A DNA stretch of 64,000 bases, taken from NCBI GenBank assembly GCA_027314705.1, contig DAHVAJ010000032.1, positions 1-64,000 on the forward strand, written 5' to 3'. The position numbers were made by a program, and so were the translations under genes. The DNA is from Acidimicrobiaceae bacterium (GTDB taxonomy: Bacteria > Actinomycetota > Acidimicrobiia > Acidimicrobiales > RAAP-2). Positions 7,725 to 15,710 of the stretch are shown here, piece by piece. Positions within the stretch are counted from its first letter, which is position 1, and each line of letters starts with the position of its first letter. Under the pieces are notes generated by a model, which saw only the letters and a program-made list of their open reading frames with translations, had not been told where the DNA came from and made no database searches.

Positions 7725-8915
7725 ATGTCCACCTATGACGGTCCGATCTTCGACGCCGACAACCACCTCTACGAGACCGGCGACGCGCTCACGCGCTACC
7801 TCCCCAAGCAGTACGAGGGCTTCGTCAGGTACGTGGAGGTGGACGGTCGTACCAAGATCGCCATCAACAACGTCATCAGCGAGTCCATCCCCAACCCCAC
7901 CTTCGAGGTCGTCGCCCCTCCGGGGTCGTTCGCCGACTACTTCGCCGGCAACAATCCCGAGGGCAGGACGCTCCGCGAGATGGCCGGCACCCCCATCCGC
8001 TCCATCGACGCGTTCCGCGCCGCCGAACCCCGTCTGGCGCTGCTCGACGAGACCGGGATCGACGCCGCCCTCATGTTCCCCACCTTGGCCAGCCTGATCG
8101 AGGTCAACCTCCTCGACGACCCCGACATGACCTGCACGGTCATCCACGCCTACAACCGGTGGCTCCACGACGAGTGGAGGTTCGACTTCCGGGAGCGGAT
8201 CTTCGCCACGCCGGTGGTCAATCCGTGCATTCCCGAGCGGGGGATCGCAGAGCTCGACTGGGTGCTCGAGCACGGCGCACGAGTGGTGCTCCTGCGGCCG
8301 GGCCCGGTCGCCGGGGCCCGGGGCACACGGTCCCCCTTCCTTCCCGAGTTCGACGCCTTCTGGCGGAGGATCGAGGAGTCCGGCCTCCTGGTGGCCATGC
8401 ACGCCTCGGACTCCGGCTACCAACGGCACGCCAACGAGTGGGAGGGCGACGGGCGTGACATGACGCCGTTCGCCCCCCGGCCGTTCACCGACGCCGTCAA
8501 CACGGGGCGGCCCATCAGCGACGCCGTCACCTCGGCGATCTGCCACGGGATGTTGAGCCGGTTTCCCGAGGTCCGCCTCGTGAGCGTGGAGAACGGCGGG
8601 AGCTGGGCACTGCCGTGCCTCAAGTCACTGGAGAAGACGTACGGGAAGATGCCCAAGGCCTTCGCCGAGCATCCGGTCGACGTCTTCCTCCGCAACCTCT
8701 ACATCAATCCGTTCTGGGAGGACTCGCTCGAGGCGCTCATCGACGTGATGACACCCGAGCACATCCTCTTCGGCTCGGACTACCCCCATCCGGAGGGGCT
8801 CGCCGAGCCCTCCGGGTGGGCCGAGGAGGTGTCCGCCCTCTATCCCGAGCCGGACGTGCGCAAGATCATGGGCGGCAACCTGTACGGGCTCCTCGGGATG
8901 AACGTCCCCGCCTGA
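7725..8915 (+). CDS. Amidohydrolase_2-type metal-dependent hydrolase
   Basis: 396 residues. The N-terminal motif FDADNHLYET has DxH-type metal ligands. VAMHASDSGY and LFGSDYPHPEG carry the later conserved His and Asp. It is a clear paralogue of the protein at 50585-51787 (shared SIPNPTFEVVA, ALMFPTLASL and SDYPHPEGLA blocks). The ORF track runs upstream to 7326, but MSTYDGPIFDADNH at 7725 matches the paralogue start and has GAGG nearby. The reaction is unknown: C-C hydrolysis, lactonase or decarboxylase are all possible. Confidence 0.9.
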   Translation: MSTYDGPIFDADNHLYETGDALTRYLPKQYEGFVRYVEVDGRTKIAINNVISESIPNPTFEVVAPPGSFADYFAGNNPEGRTLREMAGTPIRSIDAFRAAEPRLALLDETGIDAALMFPTLASLIEVNLLDDPDMTCTVIHAYNRWLHDEWRFDFRERIFATPVVNPCIPERGIAELDWVLEHGARVVLLRPGPVAGARGTRSPFLPEFDAFWRRIEESGLLVAMHASDSGYQRHANEWEGDGRDMTPFAPRPFTDAVNTGRPISDAVTSAICHGMLSRFPEVRLVSVENGGSWALPCLKSLEKTYGKMPKAFAEHPVDVFLRNLYINPFWEDSLEALIDVMTPEHILFGSDYPHPEGLAEPSGWAEEVSALYPEPDVRKIMGGNLYGLLGMNVPA

Positions 8916-8995
8916 TCCGGCCTGGTGCTCCGGCGCCCGGACCGTTGACCGGTGACGACCGACGCGGTGCCCCCGGCCGCCGTCCCGGCGTGTCC

Positions 8996-9484
8996 CTAGG
9001 CGGGCGTGGCCTGGTCGGGCCACGGCGGCCGCATGGCCGGGAAGCCCAGCGTGGTGAGTTCGATGAGCTGGCCGTCGGGATCCCGGATCATGATGGCCCT
9101 CCCCCCCATGTCGGTGTCCTCGAGGATCTCGCCCCCGCGGGGGGTGACCTTGGCCAGGGTGGCCTCCATGTCCTCGACGGCGACGGACAGGTGGGTGAGC
9201 CCCAGGTCGTTCATCACCCGCCGGGGGGCCGGATGGATCCCGGCGTCGGCGTAGTAGATGAGTTCCAGGACGAAGTTCCCGTTGACCAGGTAGACCGCTT
9301 TCGATCCCACCGGCTCCGGCAGCTGCAGGAGCCGGCTGCACCCCTCGTCGGGCACGTCCAGTTCCCACCAGTAGTGGAACCGGAGCACGTCCTCGTAGAA
9401 GCGCCGGGTCCGGTCGAGGTCGGTGACACAGAGCCCGATGTGGTTGAAGGCGACGCTCGCGCCCCGCCCTGGTTCAGCTCCCAT
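8996..9484 (-). CDS. Glyoxalase/VOC-family metalloprotein
   Basis: 162 residues with two VOC repeats. Candidate metal ligands are seen in FNHIGL (His), FVLELI (Glu), LTHLSV (His) and QLIELTT (Glu), the full set for a metal-binding member (glyoxalase, methylmalonyl-CoA epimerase or extradiol-type). It lies 24 bp behind the aldehyde dehydrogenase and is probably last in the P450 run. A role as epimerase, isomerase or ring-cleavage enzyme for an oxidised intermediate is possible. Confidence 0.88.
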   Translation of the reverse strand: MGAEPGRGASVAFNHIGLCVTDLDRTRRFYEDVLRFHYWWELDVPDEGCSRLLQLPEPVGSKAVYLVNGNFVLELIYYADAGIHPAPRRVMNDLGLTHLSVAVEDMEATLAKVTPRGGEILEDTDMGGRAIMIRDPDGQLIELTTLGFPAMRPPWPDQATPA

Positions 9485-9508
9485 GTCGGCCCTCGCGTTG
9501 CTCCGCCA

Positions 9509-10996
9509 TCACGCAGGACGGGAGGACGGGCGCTCCTCCAGGATGACCGTCTTCGCCTCGAGGAACGGCAGCAGGCCCTCGGTCCCACCCTCGCGGCCGA
9601 TGCCCGACTGCTTGAACCCGCCGAAGGCGATGGCGAAGTCGGTGCGGAACGAATTGTGCCCGACGGTCCCCGTGCGCAGTTGCCCGGCCACCTGCCGGGC
9701 CCGGTCGACGTCGGCGGTGAAGACGGACGCGTTGAGCCCGTAGATGGTGTCGTTGGCGATGGCCACGGCGTCACGCTCGTCCTCGGCCGGAATGACGCTC
9801 AGCACCGGTCCGAAGATCTCCTCCCTGGCGATCGTGGAGGAGTTCTCCACATTCGAGAAGACGGTCGGCTCGACGAACCAGCCCCGGTCGAGGTGCGCGG
9901 GCCGCCCGCCCCCCGTGGCCAGCGTCGCCCCCTCGGCCACACCCTTGGCGACGTACCCGAGCACCCGGTCGCGCTGGCGCCTCACCGCCAGGGGTCCCAT
10001 CTGCGTCTCCGGGTCGAACTGGTTCCCCACCCTGACCCGAGAGAACGCGTCGACGAGCGCCTCGGTGAGCTCGTCGTGGCGCTGACGGGTCACGACGATC
10101 CGAGTCAGCGACGAGCACACCTGGCCGGTCATCATGCACTCGGCCTGCGCCAGCCGTTCGGCGGTGAGGGCGAGGTCCGCGTCGTCCAGCACCACGGCGG
10201 CCGACTTCCCACCGAGCTCGAGGGTGCAGCGGGCGATCCGCTCCCCGCACAGGGAGGCGATCCTACGGCCGGCCGCGGTCGATCCGGTGAACGTGATCTT
10301 GTCGACGCCCGGGTCGCGCACCAGCAGCTCCGAGACGTCGCGGTCGGCGGTGAGCACGTTGAGGACGCCCGGAGGCAGTCCGATCTCCTCGGCGACCTCT
10401 CCCACGAGGTACCCCTCGCCGGGCGCCTCCGGTGAAGACTTCAGGACCACCGTGCACCCGGCGAGGAGGGCGGGGGCGACCTTGTAGCCGATGAGGCTCA
10501 GCGGCCCGTTCCACGGGATGATGGCGCCGACCACACCCACCGGCTCGCGCACCAGCAGGCCGAATCCGGACCCGGTGGGCGCCACCTCCTCCTCCCACGC
10601 GAACGCGTCGGCCAGCCCGGCGTAGTAGTCGAACGTGGCTGCCGCGCCGCTCCCCACGGCCCGGGCGACCCGGTGGAGCACCCCGGACTCCCGTGGCCAG
10701 ATCTGGCCGAACTGGTCCGCTCGAGCGGCCAGCCCGGCACCGAGCGCCCGCAGGTACTCCGCTCGTCGGGCGTGCGTCATCCGAGGCCAGGGCCCGTCGT
10801 CGAAGGCCCGACGGGCGGCGCCAACCGCCCGGGCCATGTCCGGCTCCCGGGCCTCGGCGACGCGGAAGAAGAGGTCCTCGGTCCCCGAGTCGATCACGTC
10901 GAAGGCGGCATCCGAGCTCGGCGCCACCCACTGGCCGCCGATGAAGAACCGGTCCGGGTGTCGCAGCGGTGCGGTGGTGGTGCTCCTCAGGGACAT
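9509..10996 (-). CDS. NAD(P)-dependent aldehyde dehydrogenase
   Basis: 495 residues, the usual length. NAD-binding FTGSTAAGRRIA, general-base ELGGKSA, catalytic Cys in MMTGQVCSSLTRI and C-terminal FGGFKQSGIGREGG are all present. It converts an aldehyde to the acid, the step before CoA activation. The ATG has an excellent GGAAGGAGG site. It sits between the LLM oxidoreductase and the VOC gene in a same-strand run that starts with two P450s. Confidence 0.95.
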   Translation of the reverse strand: MSLRSTTTAPLRHPDRFFIGGQWVAPSSDAAFDVIDSGTEDLFFRVAEAREPDMARAVGAARRAFDDGPWPRMTHARRAEYLRALGAGLAARADQFGQIWPRESGVLHRVARAVGSGAAATFDYYAGLADAFAWEEEVAPTGSGFGLLVREPVGVVGAIIPWNGPLSLIGYKVAPALLAGCTVVLKSSPEAPGEGYLVGEVAEEIGLPPGVLNVLTADRDVSELLVRDPGVDKITFTGSTAAGRRIASLCGERIARCTLELGGKSAAVVLDDADLALTAERLAQAECMMTGQVCSSLTRIVVTRQRHDELTEALVDAFSRVRVGNQFDPETQMGPLAVRRQRDRVLGYVAKGVAEGATLATGGGRPAHLDRGWFVEPTVFSNVENSSTIAREEIFGPVLSVIPAEDERDAVAIANDTIYGLNASVFTADVDRARQVAGQLRTGTVGHNSFRTDFAIAFGGFKQSGIGREGGTEGLLPFLEAKTVILEERPSSRPA

Positions 10997-11059
10997 GGGA
11001 CCTCCTTCCGTGCGTCCGTCCGGTGCCGCGTGCCGGAACGACGCGCCGTGGGTACCACC

Positions 11060-11935
11060 CTACAATCGGGCGATCACCCGATCGCCGTACTGCCGCAGCG
11101 AGGTGCCGACGTCGTCCGGGAACAGGGCGGCGGGAACGACGATCCGGGTGGCGCCCAGGCCGGCGAGGGACCGCACGTCGGCCAGGGCGTCGTCCCCGGT
11201 GCGGTAGCTGCTGACCGTGATCTCCACGGAGGACGGTTCGCGGCCTTCCCGTCGGGCCGCCTCCCTCATGGTCGCGACGAGGTGCGGGAGCCCGTCGCGG
11301 TCGACGCCGAAGGGGAAGAAGCCGTCACCCATCCGCCCCGCCCGCCGGGCGGCCGTCTCGCTGTGGCCGCCGATGTGGATCGGGATCGTGCCGGCCCGGG
11401 GCTGGGGCCGCAGGTAGAGGTCCGTGAACTGCACCGTCGAGCCTGCGTAGCTGGCCCGCTCCTGGGTCCAGAGGGCCCGCAGGGCGGCGATGCTCTCCTC
11501 GGTCCGCTCGCCGCGCCGCTCGAAGGGGATGCCGAGGGCCTCGAATTCCTCCCTCAACCAGCCGATGCCCACCCCGAGGGTGACCCGGCCGGAGGAGAGG
11601 TAGTCCAGGGTGGCCAACTCCTTGGCCAGCACGACCGGATTGCGCTCCGGGAGGATCAGGATGCCGGTGGCCAACCGGATCGTCGACGTGGCCCCGGCCA
11701 CGTAGGCCAACCAGATCAGGGGGTCGGGAAAGGGCGCGTCCTCCCCCGACGGCAGGCGCCCCGACGGGTCATACGGGTAGGTCGACCGGTAGCCGGCGGG
11801 CACGACGACGTGGTCGACGGTCCAGATCGACTCGAACCCGGCCGCTTCGGCCGCTCGGGCGAGCGCACAGGCCCGCTCCGGTTCGACGTTCGGGCCGATG
11901 TTGGCAAAGGCAATGCCGATCTTCACCGTCTCCAC
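11060..11935 (-). CDS. LLM-class (F420-type) oxidoreductase
   Basis: 291 residues of the luciferase-like fold: KIGIAFANIGP start, TVDHVVVPAGY, ATGILILPERNPV, GRVTLGVGIGWLREEFEALG and IPIHIGGHSETAARRAGRMGDG. These match the TIGR03619-type group of probable F420-dependent enzymes. The GTG at 11935 has a purine-rich GGGGGAGGG upstream; a second GTG at 11926 (VKIGIAF) is an equally good family start. It would carry out hydride transfer on an alcohol, aldehyde or enone. Confidence 0.88.
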   Translation of the reverse strand: METVKIGIAFANIGPNVEPERACALARAAEAAGFESIWTVDHVVVPAGYRSTYPYDPSGRLPSGEDAPFPDPLIWLAYVAGATSTIRLATGILILPERNPVVLAKELATLDYLSSGRVTLGVGIGWLREEFEALGIPFERRGERTEESIAALRALWTQERASYAGSTVQFTDLYLRPQPRAGTIPIHIGGHSETAARRAGRMGDGFFPFGVDRDGLPHLVATMREAARREGREPSSVEITVSSYRTGDDALADVRSLAGLGATRIVVPAALFPDDVGTSLRQYGDRVIARL

Positions 11936-11996
11936 GGGACTGGCCCTCCCCCTCGTGACTCGTTGGTCATGGCACGCTGCGGCCGCGGCCGGCCTT

Positions 11997-13241
11997 CTAG
12001 GTGAGGCGACAGCGCAGCGAGAGGTGCTTGATGCCGCCGTTGACCGCCGAGTTCAGCAGTTCGGGTGGTGCGGCCAGTTCGAACCACTCCAGGCGGGTGA
12101 GCAGATGGCGGAAGAGTGTCTCGATCTCGACGCGCGCCAGGTTGGCGCCCATGCAGAAGTGGGCGCCCGACCCGAAGGCGAGATGGTGGTTGGGCTGGCG
12201 GTCGATCCGGAACTCGAACGGGTCACCGAACACCTCCTCGTCCCGGTTGGCCGAGGCGTAGAAAAGGGCCACCTTGTCGCCCGCATGGACCTGCATCCCC
12301 CGGAGCTCGCAGTCCTCGGTGGCCGTGCGCACGAAATGGATGATCGGGCTGACCCACCGAAGGATCTCCTCCACCGCGCTCGGGAGCAGCCCCGGCTCGC
12401 GCTTCAGTCGCTCCCACTGGTCCATGTTCTCGGAGAAGGCGAGGAGTCCCCCGCTGATGGCGTTGCGCGTGGTCTCGTTGCCCGCCTCGACGATCAGCTC
12501 GCAGTAGTTGAGCAGCTGCTCCTCGGTCAGCGGCCGTCCGTCGATCTCCGAGGCGATCAGGTGGCTGACGATGTCGTCGCCGGGCTCCCTTCGTCGGCGT
12601 TCGATGAGGGCGCTCAGATAGGCGTGCAGCTCGCCCCGTGCCCGGCGGATCGTCTGGCCGGGGGTCTCGCCGGGCCTCCGGAACTCGGGATCGTCCTTGC
12701 CGATCACCTCGTTGGTCCAGTGGAACAGCAGCTCCCAGTCCTCGTCGGGCACCCCGAGGATCCAGGAGATCACGCCGATCGGCAGCGGCGCGGCGACCCG
12801 CTCGACGAAATCGACCTCACCGGTCTGGCCTGAGGCGGCCAGGTCGTCGAGGACGGTGACGGCGATGCGGTCGATCTCGGCGTGACGGGACCGGATCGCC
12901 CGGGGGGTGAACCTCGGCATCGCCACCCGGCGGAGCGGACCGTGGCGGGGGGGGTCGAGCGTGACCACCATCTCCGACGGCTGGGCCGGTGCACCCGGGC
13001 GGCCGAGCATGAGGCCGTGCGCGTTCGAGAAGCGCTCCGGCCGGGCCGCGACCTCGACGATGTCGGAGTGCTTGGTGACGGCCCAGAACGGCAGGTAGCC
13101 GGGGGGCTCCAGATAGGCCACCGGCGCCTCGGCCCGGAGGATCGCCCACGCGTCGTGCGGGTAGCCGTTCTGCGCGAAGCGGCCCGGCTCGACGAAGTCG
13201 AGGGGGTCGATGGAGGATGGCACGACTTCCGGGACGCTCAT
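11997..13241 (-). CDS. Cytochrome P450, CYP125/124/142-like
   Basis: 414 residues. The heme loop FGSGAHFCMGANLARVE has the cysteine ligand, I-helix EAGNETTRNAISGG has the AGNETTRN signature typical of CYP124/125/142, and the ExxR helix is EEILRW. Those mycobacterial enzymes hydroxylate terminal carbons of sterol or isoprenoid side chains; that reaction is inferred by analogy. It follows another P450 by 62 bp on the same strand. The ferredoxin at 7408 and the reductase at 26652 are candidate electron donors. Confidence 0.94.
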   Translation of the reverse strand: MSVPEVVPSSIDPLDFVEPGRFAQNGYPHDAWAILRAEAPVAYLEPPGYLPFWAVTKHSDIVEVAARPERFSNAHGLMLGRPGAPAQPSEMVVTLDPPRHGPLRRVAMPRFTPRAIRSRHAEIDRIAVTVLDDLAASGQTGEVDFVERVAAPLPIGVISWILGVPDEDWELLFHWTNEVIGKDDPEFRRPGETPGQTIRRARGELHAYLSALIERRRREPGDDIVSHLIASEIDGRPLTEEQLLNYCELIVEAGNETTRNAISGGLLAFSENMDQWERLKREPGLLPSAVEEILRWVSPIIHFVRTATEDCELRGMQVHAGDKVALFYASANRDEEVFGDPFEFRIDRQPNHHLAFGSGAHFCMGANLARVEIETLFRHLLTRLEWFELAAPPELLNSAVNGGIKHLSLRCRLT

Positions 13242-13303
13242 CAGCTACCGGTCCTGTGTCGACGGGCGGGTTCGGGCGCCCGATCGCGCCCGTGGGGGGT
13301 CGT

Positions 13304-14560
13304 TCAGCCGGCCGGCGTGAACTCCAGGTGGAGCTCCTCGAGCCCCCGGAGCATCCAGGTGGGCGAGTACTCCCAGTGGCGGGCGTCCGCCGGGCCGTGG
13401 TGGGCCTCCGAGATCCGGATGTCCGCCGTCCGGTCGAGCAGCCGCTGGAGGGAGACGTTGGCCTCGGCCCGGGCCAGCGGCGCCCCGGCACAGGTGTGGA
13501 TCCCGTGGCCGAAGGCGATGTGCTGGCGGCCGTTGCTGCGGTCGAGGCGCAGCTGGTCGGGGTCGTCGAACTCCCGCGGGTCGCGGTTGGCGGCGGACGG
13601 CAGCACCATGACCGTGGCACCGGTCGGGATCTCGGTCCCTCCGATCCTGGTCGGGACCCGCGCCAGGCGGAACGTCCCCTTGATCGGGCTCTCGAGGCGC
13701 AGCATCTCCTCGATGAACGCCGGGACCAGGCCGCGGTCGTCGCGGAGCTGCTTCTGGACCTCGGGGCGGTCGCCGAGGGTCTTGAGCGCCGTCGAGAGGA
13801 GGCGCGCCGTCGTCTCCTGGCCGGCCGCGAACAGGTTGGCGGCGATCTTCATCACGTCGTCCACGGGGGGCAGGGTGCCGTCGGGGAAGGTGGCGGTGGC
13901 CAATCCGGTCATGACGTCGTCACGAGGCCGGCGCCGGCGCTCTTCGATGTAGGCGGTGAACTGTCCGTACAGATACGACAGCGGGCTGTGCTCCAACGAC
14001 AGGTGCTCCCTGTGCATCAGCTTCTCGAGGAACTGGGCGTGGTCCGCCTCGGGCACCCCGAGGAGGTCGGCGATCACCAGGAGGGTGTAGGGACCGGCGT
14101 ACTGGCTCATGTACTCGCACGCACCCGCCGGCAGGAAGGTGTCGATCTGGCGATCGGCGAGCACCCGCATGAACGCCTCGTTCTCCTTGAGCCGCTTGGG
14201 CGTGATCAGCCGCATCAGGAGCCCGCGCTGCGCCGTGTGCTTGGGCGGGTCGAAGGCCGGGAGCTGGTCGCCGAAGGGAAGCTCGTCCCGGTGGGCCTCG
14301 ATGATCTCGGTGATGTCGTCGCCGTCGAGGGGGACCGGGAACTTGGCAAAGGGCCCGATGGCCGAATTGCAGTTCGAGAACGTCGTCTGGTCGTGGTACG
14401 CGGCGATGGCCTCGTCGTACCCGGTCACCATGTACACGTCGTGGTACGGCTCCTTCGAGACCGGGCATCGCGACCGGAGGTGCTCGAAGTAGGGGTACGG
14501 GTCCTCGGTGAGGTCCTTCGTGCGGAAGTAGTCGATGGCGTCGATGTCGATGTCGGTCAC
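13304..14560 (-). CDS. Cytochrome P450
   Basis: 418 residues. Heme loop FGHGIHTCAGAPLARAE, I-helix AAGQETTARLL and ExxR in EEMLRLE. It differs from its neighbour in the I-helix and heme loop, so the two are not a recent duplication. The chosen GTG has GGAG seven bases upstream and a strong promoter-like sequence at 14600-14628. It is first in the minus-strand run that leads to LLM, aldehyde dehydrogenase and VOC genes. The substrate is unknown. Confidence 0.94.
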   Translation of the reverse strand: MTDIDIDAIDYFRTKDLTEDPYPYFEHLRSRCPVSKEPYHDVYMVTGYDEAIAAYHDQTTFSNCNSAIGPFAKFPVPLDGDDITEIIEAHRDELPFGDQLPAFDPPKHTAQRGLLMRLITPKRLKENEAFMRVLADRQIDTFLPAGACEYMSQYAGPYTLLVIADLLGVPEADHAQFLEKLMHREHLSLEHSPLSYLYGQFTAYIEERRRRPRDDVMTGLATATFPDGTLPPVDDVMKIAANLFAAGQETTARLLSTALKTLGDRPEVQKQLRDDRGLVPAFIEEMLRLESPIKGTFRLARVPTRIGGTEIPTGATVMVLPSAANRDPREFDDPDQLRLDRSNGRQHIAFGHGIHTCAGAPLARAEANVSLQRLLDRTADIRISEAHHGPADARHWEYSPTWMLRGLEELHLEFTPAG

Positions 14561-14599
14561 GGGAGCTCCAGAGAGGGCTCGGTCGATGACATGGTTTGC

Positions 14600-14628
14600 A
14601 TGCTAGGAGAGTGCCGTATCCGGCGCAA
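14600..14628 (-). promoter_or_regulatory. Promoter candidate for the P450 run
   Basis: On the minus strand TTGCGC and TAGCAT are separated by exactly 17 bases, a good vegetative-type pair, about 40 bp before the P450 GTG. Confidence 0.5.
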
Positions 14629-14850
14629 TCGTCCCGACGACGGTTCGGCGGGGCGACTCCGGATGGGGCGGGAGCGGCACCTCGGGCGTCGATGCCGCTG
14701 GCCTCGGCTTTCGGAGCGCCACCCGTCGCCCTGCGGTGGCTCGCCGGAGAGAATAGTGTTTGCAGATGCTGCCGGCTCCGGGATCCGGACGGTGCGTTCC
14801 GCCGCAGGTCTGACGACCGCGGTCCGCCATCGGCAGGCACCGACGACGCG

Positions 14851-14892
14851 GCCGCACGAACCGAGCCGCACGAAGCGAGCCGCACGAAGCGA
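14851..14892 (+). repeat. Three tandem copies of a 14-bp unit
   Basis: GCCGCACGAAGCGA occurs twice in a row, preceded by a copy with one mismatch (GCCGCACGAACCGA). The array ends where the AGGAGAG ribosome site of the SDR begins, so it lies in the 5-prime untranslated region of that operon. Confidence 0.9.
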
Positions 14893-14909
14893 CAGGAGAG
14901 CACGAGCCG

Positions 14910-15710
14910 ATGGACCAGGAACTCGCCGGCAAGGTGGCGATCGTCACGGGCGGATCGGGGGGGATCGGCCGGGCCACCGTGGAACTCTTCGCCGAACAGG
15001 GCGCGAAGGTCGTGATCGCCGACGTCGAGACCGACCGGGGAACGGAGCTGGCCGACGCCATCGGTCCGCTCGCCGCCTTCCGGCGGACGGACGTGGCCGA
15101 CCCGGACGACGTCCAGGCCCTGGTCGGCTTCACCGTCGGCCACTTCGGCGGGCTCCACGTCATGGTCAACAACGCCGGCGTGCCCAGCTCGTTCCGGCGC
15201 CTCCTCCAGAACGACCTCCGCGACGCGCAACGGGTCCTGGCGGTGAACCTCTTCGGGGTCATGTACGGCTGCCGGTTCGCCGGACTGCACATGGCCGAGC
15301 ACGGCGGCGGCTCGATCATCAACACCACATCGATGGGTGCGCTCACCGGCGGGTCCTCCCCCATCGTCTACCGGACGTCGAAGGCCGCCGTCATCCAGTT
15401 CAACCGGTCGGCCGCGTCGGACCTGGCGGAGTACGGGATCCGCGTCAACTGTGTGGCGCCGGGGCACATCGCCACCGGGATCACCGACTACGACCTCGAA
15501 CCCGTCATCAGGCTCAGCCAGCCCCTGCAGCGACAGGGAACCCCCGTCGACGTGGCCCACGCCATGCTCTTCCTGGCCGGTGAGCGCTCGGCGCAGATCA
15601 CCGGGGCCGTCGTCCCGGTCGACGGGGGGACCTCCGCCGGCCCCTCGTTCGTCCAGACGCAGCTGCTCCTGGCGCAGGCCCGGGACCATGGAGGTGGAGA
15701 TGCCGGCTGA
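14910..15710 (+). CDS. Short-chain dehydrogenase/reductase
   Basis: 266 residues, classical SDR: TGGSGGIGRA cofactor motif, DVAD acidic element, NNAG, catalytic Ser in NTTSMG, YRTSK (YxxxK) and PVDGGTS end. Asp after the second strand (VIADVE) favours NAD. It would oxidise or reduce a hydroxyl group, for example on a ring or a 3-hydroxyacyl-CoA. It is first in a plus-strand operon whose next gene starts inside its last codons. The ATG has AGGAGAG upstream. Confidence 0.93.
   Translation: MDQELAGKVAIVTGGSGGIGRATVELFAEQGAKVVIADVETDRGTELADAIGPLAAFRRTDVADPDDVQALVGFTVGHFGGLHVMVNNAGVPSSFRRLLQNDLRDAQRVLAVNLFGVMYGCRFAGLHMAEHGGGSIINTTSMGALTGGSSPIVYRTSKAAVIQFNRSAASDLAEYGIRVNCVAPGHIATGITDYDLEPVIRLSQPLQRQGTPVDVAHAMLFLAGERSAQITGAVVPVDGGTSAGPSFVQTQLLLAQARDHGGGDAG

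Larger units (their letters stand above)
14561..14909. other. 349-bp divergent intergenic region
   Basis: No coding signal was found in this gap between the P450 run (minus) and the SDR operon (plus). It contains a minus-strand promoter candidate at 14600-14628, a plus-strand TAGTGT -10 candidate at 14754-14759, and a triple 14-bp tandem repeat directly before the SDR ribosome site. Confidence 0.6.

Noticed and set aside
8916-8995. Terminator between convergent amidohydrolase and VOC genes
   Set aside because: Only short, competing GC pairings (such as ACCG-TTGA-CCGGT) could be found; no single convincing hairpin.
8615-10435. 606-residue plus ORF opposite the VOC and aldehyde dehydrogenase genes
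   Set aside because: No family motif; antisense to two genes with complete catalytic motifs.
14851-14892. Possible CRISPR repeats
   Set aside because: The 14-bp units are directly tandem with no spacers and no cas genes are present.
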